The notes beneath the pieces were generated by a model that did not search any database, was not told where the DNA came from, and worked only from the letters and a program-made list of their open reading frames with translations. From contig NC_081411.1 of assembly GCF_030272615.1 (NCBI RefSeq), positions 828,002,897-828,066,896 on the forward strand: DNA of 64,000 nucleotides, written 5' to 3'. The first letter of the stretch is position 1, and every line of letters starts with the position of its first letter. This document shows positions 1 through 11,279 of this stretch, piece by piece. This stretch comes from Cryptomeria japonica. Lineage: Eukaryota > Streptophyta > Pinopsida > Cupressales > Cupressaceae. A program made the position numbers and the translations under genes.

Positions 1-1
1 T

Positions 2-774
2 CCCCCTTCTCCTATGACCTCTGGTTTCGAAGCAACTAAGACCTTGGAAGATGAGATGGAAAAGTTTAAACAGGGTCATGCCTTACTTAGAAGCAACTAT
101 GAAGAAAAGGTCAGATTTCGAAAATTGGCGACTCAGTTAGAGCCTCTATTGTATACATTAACATGAAAAGAATTTTGAATATTTTGACTGATTTGAAAGA
201 AGATAAGGCCACTTTAGACCCAATTCTGAATAAGTGGGTGCCTAGGGGAGTGGAGTTGGAACTTATGTGTTCATCTCATGTAGAGGCAGAGCATGATGCC
301 AATATCAAATCCACTTGTGAGTTAATAAAAGGGATGACTAGATTAGTAGAAGAAAGGGCAGGTGTGAAGATAAAAGCCCACATATATAGAAAAGAATATT
401 CTGATCACAAGTATGAGTTGTTTCCTGAGGGTTTTGTTGGTCCAAATCAGTTGAAAGAGGAAAAGGCATGGCTTGATGAGTTGGGGAATAACTTGTCGGA
501 GAGGGTAAACGAGGTCATTAATATAGATGACATGTCTTTATTTATTAAGACAATTGAGGAGATTGAGAAAGCAAAGTCACATTATGGTTTTCTGCAGACA
601 GAGGTTGGGAAATTGAGAATCACATGGAAAAGGCTAAATAAGATGAAAAAGAAGATTGTTAGCTTCTCTTGGGCAAGTGATGGCGTGTTCAAAGAGTGGA
701 AAAACAAATATGCAGTACAAGAAGAGGAAATCCCACAACACTTAGAAGATGCTGTAGTGGAACAACAAACTTAA
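2..774 (+). pseudogene. Fragment of an unrecognised coiled-coil protein gene
   Basis: The reading frame enters from the left edge, runs in frame 2 to a TGA at 164-166, and continues in frame 1 from about position 121 to a TAA at 772-774, so there is a frameshift near 110-125. The longer piece begins with the ATG at 163 and has 203 residues. It is rich in Lys, Glu and Leu with no Cys cluster, signal peptide or membrane segment, and reads like a mostly helical, partly coiled-coil protein. I do not recognise the family. The composition resembles the C-terminal part of the large frame at 6219-9131, but I saw no clear match between them. The fragment may be the 3' end of a transposon-encoded gene whose remainder lies outside the window. 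Confidence 0.4.
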
Positions 775-1285
775 AAGGCTGTTAGGATATAAAATGATTG
801 CAGCCATATTGTTATAAATGGATACCAAGACTTAGAAAAAATCATCACAAGAATTTGTAAAGAAACTCTGCTGAAATATATCTACGGTGTTTCTAGTTCT
901 CTCTGGAATTACATTGAGTCATGTAAAATTCTCAAAATGAATATAAATATACAGATCAAAGTTTCAGCCCTAAATCTTCTTTGTCTTCTGGTGTGCATTC
1001 ATTATTTCTTGAGATCAATTACTAAAAATGAGCATAAGTTTTCTTTAATGTTTCAGTTTTATTGAGGTGATGAAGTCCATAGGTTTTTACCATTGGTTTA
1101 CTATGGACCTCAATTTAAAAGTGTGAAAGTATTCACAAAAGGTATACCCACCAGAGCTTTGGATAAGTTCGAAGTGTAGAATGTTTTGTTCAAACCTTGT
1201 TATATGTTACTCTGGAATTCTATTTTCTTCATGTCCTCTTTAGCAACAAACAGAGTTATTAAATTTTCTTACAGGGAGAAACAAA
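775..1285. other. AT-rich spacer, no gene seen
   Basis: No reading frame of note, no repeat shared with other parts of the window, and no RNA gene is visible. The stretch lies between the left-edge gene fragment and the first inverted-repeat element. Confidence 0.5.
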
Positions 1286-1908
1286 GGGCTAAAGCTATTC
1301 TGGCTCTAAAACAGACCTTTTGTACAACGTGTTAGCGACAAGTTAGTCAATCGCATAACATAAAAGTTCTTCTTCTTACGTCTTCATGAATCCTCATTTG
1401 ATGCACTCTTTATCGATACAACTCACACCAATACTCTAGCCAGTGCTTCTATCTTCATCGGGGGTCGGAATAACCCTTTTTTATTACTCTTGAAATCTCG
1501 ATGAATTCCCGATGCACTTTTGTGTTATATGCTTCCGAGTTCTTTTATCGATATAGGTAATACCAATGGCTCGGACTTCCGTAATACCTCTATGTTTTTT
1601 CATGTGCTTTGGCAGATTCTCATCAAGCCGGTTAGATAAAGTACGTAGGAGTAGGGAACTTGATGGGTAGTTCTCATAATAGTAAAGATATGTTGTTCAG
1701 ACGAACCTTGATTGGAATTCGGGCCTCTTCTGGTCGGTATCTAGACTTCTCTAGAAAGTTCAAAACTTTGTATAAAGAATGGTTCAGATTGCAGTCTTAT
1801 GCCTGGAATTCTCGATCTGAACCGATGGTGCATCATTTTGGTGTCAGTTGCCTCTGTAGAGAGGAATCGATCCAGGCCTAATGCAGTCGGCTATTTCAAG
1901 CAAACGAT

Positions 1909-2271
1909 GTGCTCTGGAATGTTGTATGGCAGGTGGCTAATGGTATATTGGGTGCTAATCGACACTGGTGTGATGGGTTTGTTTATGAGGTTGTCATTTG
2001 CCCTATGGTTGACATATTCGATTCAAAGGAAGTGACCATACAGAGGATCGATGACTTTGTCTACCCGTCTGATGGGCAGGCCCTAGGAAATGCCATTCTA
2101 GAGTTGGATATCGATTGTTGGGTAAGCACCCTCCACAACTATTTTAACCACACCAACTACGTCTCCTCTAAATCAGAGGAGTCAGACACTGAAGATGAGG
2201 AAATTGCCCAAAAAAAGGGCAACACGGGAAAGGAGGAAGAACTTCATCTAGGAGGCGTGGGAGGTGTATAG
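1909..2271 (+). pseudogene. Broken unknown frame inside element A
   Basis: About 120 codons are open, with a Trp-rich, globular-looking first part (VLWNVVWQVANGILG) and an acidic tail (EESDTEDEE) before a stop at 2269-2271. The frame opens with a GTG, not an ATG, and extends upstream by several codons (LFQAND), so the true start is lost or lies in an earlier exon. Overlapping frames at 1660-1881 and 1799-2035 suggest frameshifts in one ancestral gene. No family is recognised. Its position between inverted termini suggests either an element-encoded protein or captured host sequence. Confidence 0.3.
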
Positions 2272-2893
2272 GGTGGGTTTGAGGAATGGGAATCTGGATC
2301 CCTTTCGCAAACTACTAAACTCTGATGATAACTGGCTCTCTGCACCAGCCGCTGTCAAAGTAATGGAGATTGGAGAGAACATGGGTGTCATGCTCCAATA
2401 CATTGGGAGTTAGTTTTGTTGTTTATCTATAAATTGTTGTTTTGCATATGTCACTCGCTACACTTTTACGATCCTATTGCAGACAATAGGATTAATTTTG
2501 TAAAATTTGTAGTAGCACTATTTTAGGTAGTTATCGGATAAGTTATAAAACATCTTGTCATGGTAAATAGGAGAAAGTGTCACCATTGTAGGTGCATGGA
2601 GCGCCTTTGATGGTCATTTTGTAGCCGATATTTTTATGTTTAAAGATGTCATTTTCATCTACGTGTACTGATGAGGGATGGCTGGTGGACATTACAATTT
2701 CTAACGAACCAATGCATCTTACACACTGCTGCCAATTTTTCAACACAATGTTTGTTAAGTATTGATGTATTCAAATACAAATTTTCTGTCACATGAAGTA
2801 TTGATCTATAGTTGTTAGTTTTGCCTTTTCTGTAGTTTAATCTTGCTTCAATCTCTTTGTTACCTTCAAACTGTTATACAAAATCATTGTACA
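2272..2893. other. Interior of element A without a gene
   Basis: Noncoding by eye. Short frames on both strands are not supported by any motif. The stretch ends at the subterminal module near 2894. Confidence 0.4.
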
Positions 2894-3033
2894 GATTGAC
2901 CAACACGCGTGTTAGTCGCGCGTTTTACACTGTCAATTTTGCAATAAATGACTACGATTGACTAACCTGTCGCTACCACACTGCACAAAAGGTCTATTTT
3001 GGAGCCAGAATAACTATAGCCCTAAAGGATTAC

Positions 3034-5330
3034 TTTATTGGTATAACTTTCATTGATATCCCCGCAGGCGGTTTTATCTTAATCGGGACTCGGCATAGCA
3101 TAAAATTGCTTCTTTCGATGTCCCGATGAGTCCTAATGCATGTTTACTTTATTGGTATAATTTACACCGATATCCTCGCAGGTGCTTTTATCTTCATCGG
3201 GGGTCGGAATAGTCGTTTTCTATTCCTCCTGAAGTCTCGATCAGTCTCCGATGCACTTTTATGCTTTATGCTTCTGAGTTTGTCTTATCGGTATAGGTAA
3301 TATCGATGGTTCCACCTTCCGCTTCTCCTTTTGATATAGTGTCTTAGCGACAGGTTAGTCAATCACAAGCGTGCGTTACCGACAGGTTAGTCAATTGCAA
3401 GTGCACGTTACTGACAGGTTAGACAATCGCAGAATGTTGGTCACAATATGGACGGTTTAAAACGGACTACTAACATGCCTTAATAGTCCTATCGAGACTC
3501 GGTATAGCATAAAATTGCTTATTTTGATGTCCCGATGAGTCCTAATGCATGTTTACTTTATTGGTATAGTTTACATCGATATCCCTGCAGGTGCTTTTAT
3601 CTTCATCGGGGGTCGGAATAGCCATTTTCTATTCCTCCCGAAGTCCCGATCAGTCTTCGATGCACTTTTATGCTTTATGCTTCCGAGTTTGTTTTATCAG
3701 TATAGGTCATATCGATGGTTCCGCCTTCCGATTCTCGTTTTGATACAGTGTCTTAGTGACAGGTTAGTCAATCGCAAGTGTGTGTTACCGATAGGTTAGT
3801 CAATTGCAAGCACGCGTTACCGACAGGTTAGACAATCGTAGAATGTTGGTCGCAATATGGATAGTGTAAAACGGACTACTAACACACCTTAATAGTCCTA
3901 TCGGGACTCAACATAGCATAAAATTGCTTCTTCCGATGTCCCGATAAGTCCTAATGCATGTTTACTTTATCGGTATAGTTTACACCGATATCCCTACAGG
4001 TGCTTTTATCTTCATCGGGGGTCGGAATAGCCTTTTTCTATTCCTCCCGAAGTCCCGATCAGTCTCCGATGCACTTTTATGCTTTATGCTTCCGAGTTTG
4101 TTTTATCGGTATAGGTAACACTGATGGTTCCGCCTTCCGATTCTCCTTTTGATACAGTGTCTTAGCAACAGGTTAGTCAATTGCAACCACACGTTACCGA
4201 TAGGTTAGTCAATCACAAGCGCATGTTACCGACAGGTTAGACAATCGCAAAATGTTGGTCGCAATATGGACGCTGTAAAACGGACTACTACCACGCCTTA
4301 ATAGTCCTATCGGGACTCGACATAGCATAAAATTGCTTCTTCCAATGTCCCGATGAGTCCTAATGCATGTTTACTTTATCGGTATAGTTTACACCGATAT
4401 CCCCGCAAGTGCTTTTTATCTTCATCGGGGGTCAGGATAGCCTTTTTCTATTCCTCCCGAAGTCCCGATCAGTCTCCGATGCACTTTTATGCTTTATGCT
4501 TCAGAGTTTGTTTTATCGGTATAGGTAATACCGATGGTTCCGCCTTCCCGATTTTCCCTGTCATACAGTGTCTTAGGGACGGGTTAGTCAATCACAAGCG
4601 TGCGTTACCGATAGGTTAGACAATCACAGAATGTTGGTCGCAATATGGATGGTGTAAAACGGACTACTAGCATGCCTTAATAGTCCTATCGGCACTCAAC
4701 ATAGCATAAAATTGCTTCTTCCGATGTCCCGATGGGTCCTAATGCATGTTTACTTTATCAGTATAGTTTACACTGATATCCCCGTAGATGCTTTTATCTT
4801 CATCGGGGGTCAAAATAGCCTTTTTCTATTCCTCTCGAAGTCCTAATCAGTCTCTGATGCACTTTTATGCTTAATGCTTCTGAGTTTGTTTTATCGATAT
4901 AGGTAATACCGATGGTTTCACCTTTCCCATTCTCCATGTCATACAATGTCTTAGCAACAGGTTAGTCAATCTCAACTGCGCGTTACCGATAGGTTAGACA
5001 ATCGCAGAATGTTGGTCGCAATATGGATGGTGTAAAACGGACTACTAACATGCCTTAATAGTCCTATCAAGACTCGGTATAACATAAAATTGCTTCTTCC
5101 AATGTCCCGATGAGTCCTAATGCATGTTTACTCTATCGGTATAATTTACACCGATATCCCCGCAGGTGTTGTTATCTTCATCGGGGGTCGGAATAGCCTT
5201 TTTCTATTCCTCCCAAAGTCCCGATCAGTCTCTGATGCACCTTTATGCTTAATGCTTCTGAGTTTATTTTATCGGTATAGGTAATACCGATGGTTCCGCC
5301 TTCCCCATTCTCCATGTCATCGGGGATCGA
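3034..5330. repeat. Left-arm tandem array, period about 409 bp
   Basis: The marker CATAGCATAAAATTGCTT (with small changes) occurs at 3094, 3503, 3912, 4321, 4700 and 5078. The spacings are therefore 409, 409, 409, 379 and 378. Each unit contains GTCCCGATGAGTCCTAATGC, ATCTTCATCGGGGGTCGG, TTTTATGCTTTATGCTTC and a block of about 30-bp subrepeats built on CGTTACCGACAGGTTAGTCA. The two short units have lost one subrepeat, which accounts for the length difference. Short frames of 80-90 codons that recur in each unit are by-products of the repeat, not genes. Confidence 0.9.
3340..3440. repeat. Nested ~30-bp subrepeats within the array unit
   Basis: CGACAGGTTAGTCAATC is repeated head to tail (three GGTTAG sites, the last as GGTTAGACAATCGCAGAA) separated by about 31 bp. 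The same pattern appears in each later unit with two or three sites. GGTTAG(T/A)CAATCGC also occurs in the termini of element A and in the right arm, so it is the most frequent short motif shared by the whole family and a plausible protein-binding site (inference). Confidence 0.75.
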
Positions 5331-5570
5331 TATAACCATTTTTGCACTATCTCGATATGGTCTTTTTCTCCGATATGGCTGTTTCTTAAAAAAAAGCAAG
5401 ACTAGTCTGATATGCTGGGCCCACCATCCTTTTGTTGCTTCGCGAAAGATAAACTCCATGCTATTTCGCCCACCGAAATAATGTAAACCGTCAGATCCTT
5501 TTCAAGATGCACCTTCTTTATTTTCCACGTCATCCTCACTTTGGGCCCACTTCCCTTTCGCTGCTTCACA
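5310..5570. repeat. Left boundary block, inverted copy at 13075-13345
   Basis: A non-array block between the left array and the core. It contains ATCGATATAACCATTTTTG, GGGCCCACCATCCTTTTG, AAGATAAACTCCATGC and CTTTGGGCCCACTTCCC. The reverse complement of nearly the whole block is found at 13075-13345 (AAGTGGGCCCAGAGTGAGG, AGGATGGTGGGCTCACATA). This match outside the tandem units is the best evidence that the two arms are true inverted copies. Confidence 0.8.
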
Positions 5571-6218
5571 AAAGATAAACTTTGACCATCTTTCCTTTAC
5601 GAAACAATGCGGGTTGTTGGATCAACCGGAAGATATCGTCTGTTGGTATATTTAGATCATCGAAGTATCGAAGGGACAAGAAATAAACTATGCCCACACA
5701 AGATGACTCAAGTAAAAAGAAACCAAAGGCGAATGCATCGGAGAGAGTTATGCCAATGGAGCATTAAAACAAAAGGCAAGGAGGAGACTGAAGTGATGCC
5801 CATCGCAATGAAATGAACCATCGGGATAAAGAAAAAATAGGTATTCCGAGACCCAATAAGTGGGTCGGGGTAGTTTGTTCTGATTAGAAAGCAAAAAGTG
5901 GTAAAGTAATAAGAATTGGCGACAAACATTTGAATCATTGGGAGGAGTGTCATCGATTAGCCGTTGGTTTTTCGTAATGAGAAGAATTGACCGTGACAAC
6001 ATAGTTTCCATTAAATGCATAAATTGAGTACATTCGTTGCTGCACGAAACAAAATTGTGAAGCATTGCAATAATCAATTACAAAGATTGCATGCAAATCT
6101 ATCCCAAATAGCCGGTATTGCAGAGCAACATTTCTCACGAAGTAATTGCAGAAAGATATTAAGTGCTTACTGAGAAAATTTCTGAGTTACTGACTATAGA
6201 GTGAAATAATTTGTAGAA
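5571..6218. promoter_or_regulatory. Leader region upstream of the core pseudogene
   Basis: No gene is supported here. Overlapping minus-strand frames lack any motif. The stretch lies between the left arm and the ATG at 6219 and would have to hold the promoter of the core gene, but I could not place a convincing TATA box. Some short words (TTGGTATATTTAGATCATCG) resemble sequence near 12880 and 13640. Confidence 0.25.
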
Positions 6219-9131
6219 ATGGAGGGGTCAAGCTCAAAAGGGAAGCGAAAAGTTGCTGAAGTATCGAGTACCACAACAAAGAAATCGGGTAGAAAGCTGA
6301 ATCAGGACATGATAGACCAAATGGGATCTCCAGGAGCTAGGTCACGCAGAGCTAAGACAAATTTTCCAATCCGTGAGCAATTGGAGGAGAGATATAGAGG
6401 GATTGGGGATATATTCACCACAGTGTGAGGGCACGAGTTGTTCCTTTTCCATTACTTCCGCAGGGATAACCCCACCCCAATTTCGAACCCATGGAAAACA
6501 GGTCTCAGTAAACTTGTAGTACCCAATGTGTTTGTGAACATTGATTTGTTGAAGCTTTTAGTAAGAAATTATAATGCAAACAAGCGATGCATTATGTTGC
6601 CTAATGGGACTGCTCTAGTGCATTTTGCAAAGGCTACAATTTAGGAAGTTTTTGCAGTAGATTTGGAGGCGGAATTACCTTTATCTTTTGTAGATTTGGA
6701 AGAAGAGTACAGGAAGATGGACACTACATATCGGGGCAGGAACCTCACTATCCATAAAGCAGAGAAGGGGAGGCTAACAGAGGAAGAAGGTCCTCCATAT
6801 GACATGACTATTTTTAAGAAGTATCTGCAATATACATATATGGCTTGTGGTAAGGTGGGAGGAGTTGAAGCTCATGATGTGGAAAACATAGGACCACTTG
6901 TTCTACTAGTAGAAGTTCAGAGGCATGAACCTAGGGCATTTGACTTCACTTCTTACCTGGTAGACAGATTGCATGAAGGTTTCTTAAACCTGAAAGACAA
7001 TACAAACAAATAATTCAAGCACTACTCACTGTTAATGCACATCATTTTATTTTATGGGAGACTTAGAGGGTTATGGCTGGAAGAATTGAATGTGAATACA
7101 GTTGGGAAAGATGGAAAGGAGCAACCAATGCAATTATGGGTTTCCCTTTGGGATTACAGGTTTGATAGTTCTCATTACCTCAAATTTGAGGAGTTCTTTG
7201 TCAAACCAGTTTTCTTGCTCTTTGGTGAGCCTCAACAAGGATTATTTTCGTAGGAGGTTAAGAAGTTTCTTAGGCCTCACGAGCACCAAAATCCAAAGGT
7301 CAATCACAACTGGGGTGATTGGTACTCATGCCAAAACTTCACTTTTGTTTGATGCTATGGATTTGAGGGTTATCTATATGTTCTCCCTAAGCCTGCACCA
7401 GACAGGATTGCCTTCTTGGAAATTGTAAGGCAGTTAAGTGTGTCTAATGCCAATCAATTCAGAGGAGCACACAAGCAAGCTTTCCTCCCTAGCACACTTC
7501 ACTTTCATGATTTTAACATTGTATCAACTAGGGCATACGAGGCCATTGACAGGAAGCTGGTGGATGAATACAATTTGTTTAGGCATGTATCTAGAGCACG
7601 CTATGATCTTGAGGGTTACATCCATTCAAGTAGGAAAAGACAGGATTTGGGAGACTACCTCCATGAGGAGGATGAATTTGAAGACATGTGCAGGAATAAG
7701 GAGGTGGAAGAGCTTGCAAGAGTTATGGAGACCTTAGAGAAGAAGATAGAGGAAAGAAGGTAGAGACTAGAAAACATGGAGGGAGAACTAGCCCAAAGTG
7801 ATTCAGGGGAAAATGAAGTAGTCTCCAAGCTCTGTGCCCTTGAGAAGGAGAAGGATTCGGAGGTAGAGGATAGGCTTATTGTTGCTCTAAATGCAGAGAT
7901 AGATGAAAGAATGGCAGAACACGTTTCTTTTGTATATGATGATCACTTCATTAAGTCAAAGGAATTCAAATCATTCTTGTACCACTTCAAGGGTAAGAAA
8001 TTGAGGGAAGCAGTGCCAAATGTGACCCCTGATAATGAAGCAGAAATGATGATGAGGTTGAAGGAAGACATTGATAGAGAAGTTGAGACTATGACCCCGC
8101 AAAGGGGCAGGCAATTGCTAGTAGACACAGGAATAATTGTGTTTCCAAGATGGGACTTGAGTGCTTCATTTATTTTTGATTCTTTGTTACATTCAAATAA
8201 TAAGGATATGAAGTTAAACATCCAAGGAGTGCAAGATATTTTTATTGGATCAAGATATGATCCAAAGGAGGAAGAAATGTTATTGTGGGCCTTATATCCT
8301 CGTAATAAGAGGCCAAAAATCATTGATGTAGATAAAGCTTTTGGTCACATGATGACCTTGAAGGTTGGAGAAGTAGATCCTATAGTCACAACTGACATGG
8401 GTATCAATATTTCAAAATTTAATAAGGCCCAAATGAAACATGAGATAGCAAAGAAGAATAAGTATAAGGCTTTGTATGAAGAGACCCTTAAGAGGAGTGG
8501 GCACCATGTTCCCCAAATTACAGATTCGGGAGGTGAATGGAAGAAAAAATTTGAAAAGCTATCTTATGAACATAACAAGTTGAAAAAATAGATGAAGAGC
8601 ATTAGGGTCGATACCGCTTGCGTGTTGCTAAGTAGGAGGTATGACAATATGGAGAAAGCATTGAACGAATTCTGGGGTGAATATCAGACTAACATGGACA
8701 ATATGATTTCACACACTAGAATTCAAGATAGACTCGACATGATGTTATAGGATGCAACGACCAAAGAGAAAGAAAAAAAGAAGCTACAGGGTCTGCTTGT
8801 TACACATGACAGAGTTACAGAGGCATTGAAGTCTGAATTTGATGAATGCCAACAGATTGTTGAGCATGGGGTTCCCAATCTGGTAGATGATGCAAGTGTG
8901 ATCAAAGACAAAACTGTATGCATTGTTGAGTGCAAGTCTATGCTTAATACAGCCCAAGCCATCGCCAGAGCAGATGTCCTTGACATGAATTGCACGGTTG
9001 ATCAATTGGAAAAAATTTATGCGATTGAGAATGCAGCCAAGGATGCCATCTTCAACGCTACAACATATAAGGAGCAGACCTACTTGGGGCATATTAAAAA
9101 ATGTGGACGTCAGCTGGATCGAAAGTCCTAG
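6219..9131 (+). pseudogene. Large unknown element-encoded protein, eight internal stops, no frameshift
   Basis: A single reading frame of 971 codons runs from the ATG at 6219 to the TAG at 9129-9131. It is interrupted by TGA 6426, TAG 6642, TAA 7011, TAG 7251, TGA 7350, TAG 7761, TAG 8589 and TAG 8748, but stays in one frame throughout. All eight are one C-to-T change away from CGA, CAA or CAG. The N-terminus is basic (KGKRK; SRRAK), like a nuclear localisation signal. Next comes a segment (about residues 75-145) with the layout of plant mobile-domain-like proteins (LLKLLVRNY, then MLPNGTALVHF, then EVFAVDLEAE). The second half is highly charged and probably coiled coil. I recognise no catalytic triad of a known transposase or protease. 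It lies between the inverted arms and converges on the minus-strand frame at 10273-10986. The family assignment is a weak inference. Confidence 0.65.
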
Positions 9132-10272
9132 TGTGGTGTTTTAGTTTATGCAATGTAATTGATATCTTGGTTAGGCGTTTTAATTTTTGTTCACTTAGTT
9201 GTTAAGATAATGAAAGGGTGTGTCCTTTCATTCATGTCTTTCAGCATTTCTATTTGTATTGAGTCATCTTGCGTAACAAAGGGAGTTTGTTTTGGGGGGG
9301 TTTTGGAACATCATTGCTGTAAGGACTGAAAGTCATATGTATTATGAAATTTGATAGGAAGCAGAAGTGTCATTTTGTGTAAGCAAATTGCAATGAAGTA
9401 TCTCCAAGTGTAGCTTCTGTGTACTGTCATTTCTCAAACATTAATATACAAGATTCATTGTTTCTACTTCAAATGTACTGATTACTTTCTTTGTTGATGA
9501 AACATACTTTGTCCTCTTCATAAATCTGTTTAAGAATTTGTTGTAACGTGAATCACATTCTGTTACATTAAATTGGGTTACATTTTGTTTAAGAATTGGG
9601 TTCTTATTGTATTAATCTAAAACGACTTCTAAAGCCTCACTAGGCATTTAGGCATATCGGTTTAATGTTAGGAAGTCATGCTAGGAGGTTGAGTATAAGT
9701 AAAAATGCATAAAAGGCAAAAATGCACATTTGACCAAAAGTTGTCATTGTTGCTTGACAACTTTTTGCAACTTTTTGAGAAACTTTGCATTTTTTTAGCA
9801 AATCGGTGGTTGGGAAACCGATGAAGTATTGGTTATGACCAAAATGGCATATGAAATGCTCTGAGAATGACCAAAATGACCAGAATAGAAACTCAATTGT
9901 GCTACAAGACTTTAATTTTATTTGTAGTCATATATATTGAAATGCTTGACTTTGAAGATAAGAGTACCAGTTGGTGTCAAGAAAAAACATTTGTTTTTCC
10001 ACCATTTATAATAAAATGTTAACAACAATTTCAAAACAGAGAAGATAAGAGTACCAGTTGGTGTCAAGAAAGTTTTTATTTGTCTGATAAATCTATATTT
10101 TATATTAATTCTGAAGATGTTTAAATTCTGCAAGATAAACCTCGACGGCTAGCTGACTAGATCATTGAAGTCGATGGACGGTATACATAATAGTCCATAC
10201 ATAACACATTCAAAAACATTTTTAAAAAAAAACACAGTCCTTGATTCAAAAAAGGTTGTATGTGCCATCTCG
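9132..10272. other. AT-rich region between the two core genes
   Basis: No coding frame is supported. It is the expected place for the 3' ends of the two converging genes. It contains G-rich (TTTTGGGGGGGTTTTGG near 9290) and poly-T stretches and the short direct repeat listed at 9954-10071. Confidence 0.45.
9954..10071. repeat. 31-bp direct repeat, two copies
   Basis: GAAGATAAGAGTACCAGTTG followed by GTGTCAAGAAA occurs at 9954-9984 and again at 10041-10071, 87 bp apart. The copies are essentially identical. No function is evident. Confidence 0.85.
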
Positions 10273-10986
10273 CTACACCACATGAACAGTGACCGTGCCC
10301 TCTTCCGCGTCTAGCACTTCCATGTTCCTAACTTGGTTAATTTTTGTCTCCTTGCTGGAGCCTTCACCGAACTGCAACACACGACCCTTCTTAGTTGTTC
10401 TTCCACAAGGTCGACCCCGTCATTTTGTGCATGTAGGAACCGTTCGTTGCACAAGTGCTCTATATTCTGACCAAGGTCCCCATTTTTCCATCTCCACACT
10501 TACTTCCCAAACATCGACCTTCTCAAGGTATTGCACAATACCATACATCCCAGCCTGTGCTACACTTCTTCTGGCCTCTTTATCGAATGTCGCACTCCAA
10601 AGCAAGAACGATCGCAAGGGAGGATTGAATTCACTCACGTGAATCCACACTCCACCCACACTTTCAAAGTCGTCCATGTCTTGTGCCAATCCTAATAAAG
10701 CTTCCATTCCCCCTAGCCATTCCTTCTTCACACACCTGTTCATGGTTTCTCTGACTTTCAGAACAGGTCGGAGCTCCAGACACCATGCCGTAAACAAAGA
10801 CAATATGTCTGCAATCGTTATGTACTTCCATCCACCTTCTACGTACTCAGGCCCAAGAATCAACTTCACCGTAGATAGGAATGCGGTGTCTTCATAGATA
10901 AACAGGTTCATCAACCTATCATCGCTTATTCGTCCCCAAAATGCGACCTGTGTTTTGTTTGTTTGTAAAGAAAAGTTGGCCTCCAT
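10273..10986 (-). pseudogene. Unknown minus-strand protein with AT-hook-like motif, one internal stop
   Basis: The frame starts at the ATG at 10984-10986, runs 188 codons to a TGA (plus-strand positions 10420-10422), and continues in frame for 48 more codons to a TAG at 10273-10275. The TGA is one C-to-T step from CGA, and the residues around it are T-K-stop-R-G-R-P-C-G-R-T-T-K-K (10399-10428). If the stop was Arg, this is a basic Gly-Arg-Pro core like an AT-hook, a minor-groove DNA-binding motif. The first 180 residues are rich in Trp and Leu (WKYITIADILSLFTAWCLE; LRSFLLWSATFDKEARR) and look globular. No known family is recognised. A DNA-binding partner protein next to a larger gene inside an inverted-repeat element recalls two-gene DNA transposons (CACTA, MuDR, Harbinger), but that is inference. 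Confidence 0.55.
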
Positions 10987-11279
10987 ATTTCAAATCAAGA
11001 TACCTGTTATTCCAAAACGGACATGCAAATATGTTAGACTAACAACAACGTCTATAAATTATTTCAATTTTTATCAACCTATGCCTTAAATTTTTAGTGC
11101 TTTCTAATAACTAAGTTCATCCACCACATGTTCCATGTTATTCTACAATCTAAGTTTCTGCACAATAGTTTGTGGATGTTTTTGTAGACTTACATATTTC
11201 CATATGATGCATAGAGCTAATCAAAAGTTTCTTCGATTAACAAGGCGCGTTATGCGCTTTTGCCCATGACTGCTCCAAA

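Larger units (their letters stand above)
1286..3023. mobile_element. Non-autonomous DNA element with inverted termini (element A)
   Basis: The left end at 1286-1353 (GGGCTAAAGCTATTCTGG, then AAACAGACCTTTTGTACAAC, then GTTAGCGAC and TTAGTCAATCGCA) recurs as an imperfect inverted copy at 2950-3023. Just inside the left end (about 1366-1610) is one diverged copy of the unit that forms the large arrays at 3034-5330. Just inside the right end (about 2894-2965) is the GC-rich subterminal module with CACGCGTGTTAGTCGCGCG. The interior carries broken reading frames. No target-site duplication could be fixed with confidence; the flanks are AAACAA on the left and AAAGGA on the right. Long subterminal repeats with imperfect TIRs fit a MULE or foldback-type element, but no transposase was recognised. 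Confidence 0.6.

Noticed and set aside
3545-4619. Recurrent frames of 84-88 codons in the array
   Set aside because: They recur because the unit recurs, show no domain, and are broken in other units.
3034-5330. CRISPR-like regular repeats
   Set aside because: The period is about 409 bp, the whole unit is repeated without unique spacers, and the context is plant nuclear DNA; it is a tandem array within a transposon arm.
10289-10642. Plus-strand 117-codon frame
   Set aside because: It is antisense to the minus-strand gene 10273-10986, which has the more protein-like composition and an AT-hook-like motif.
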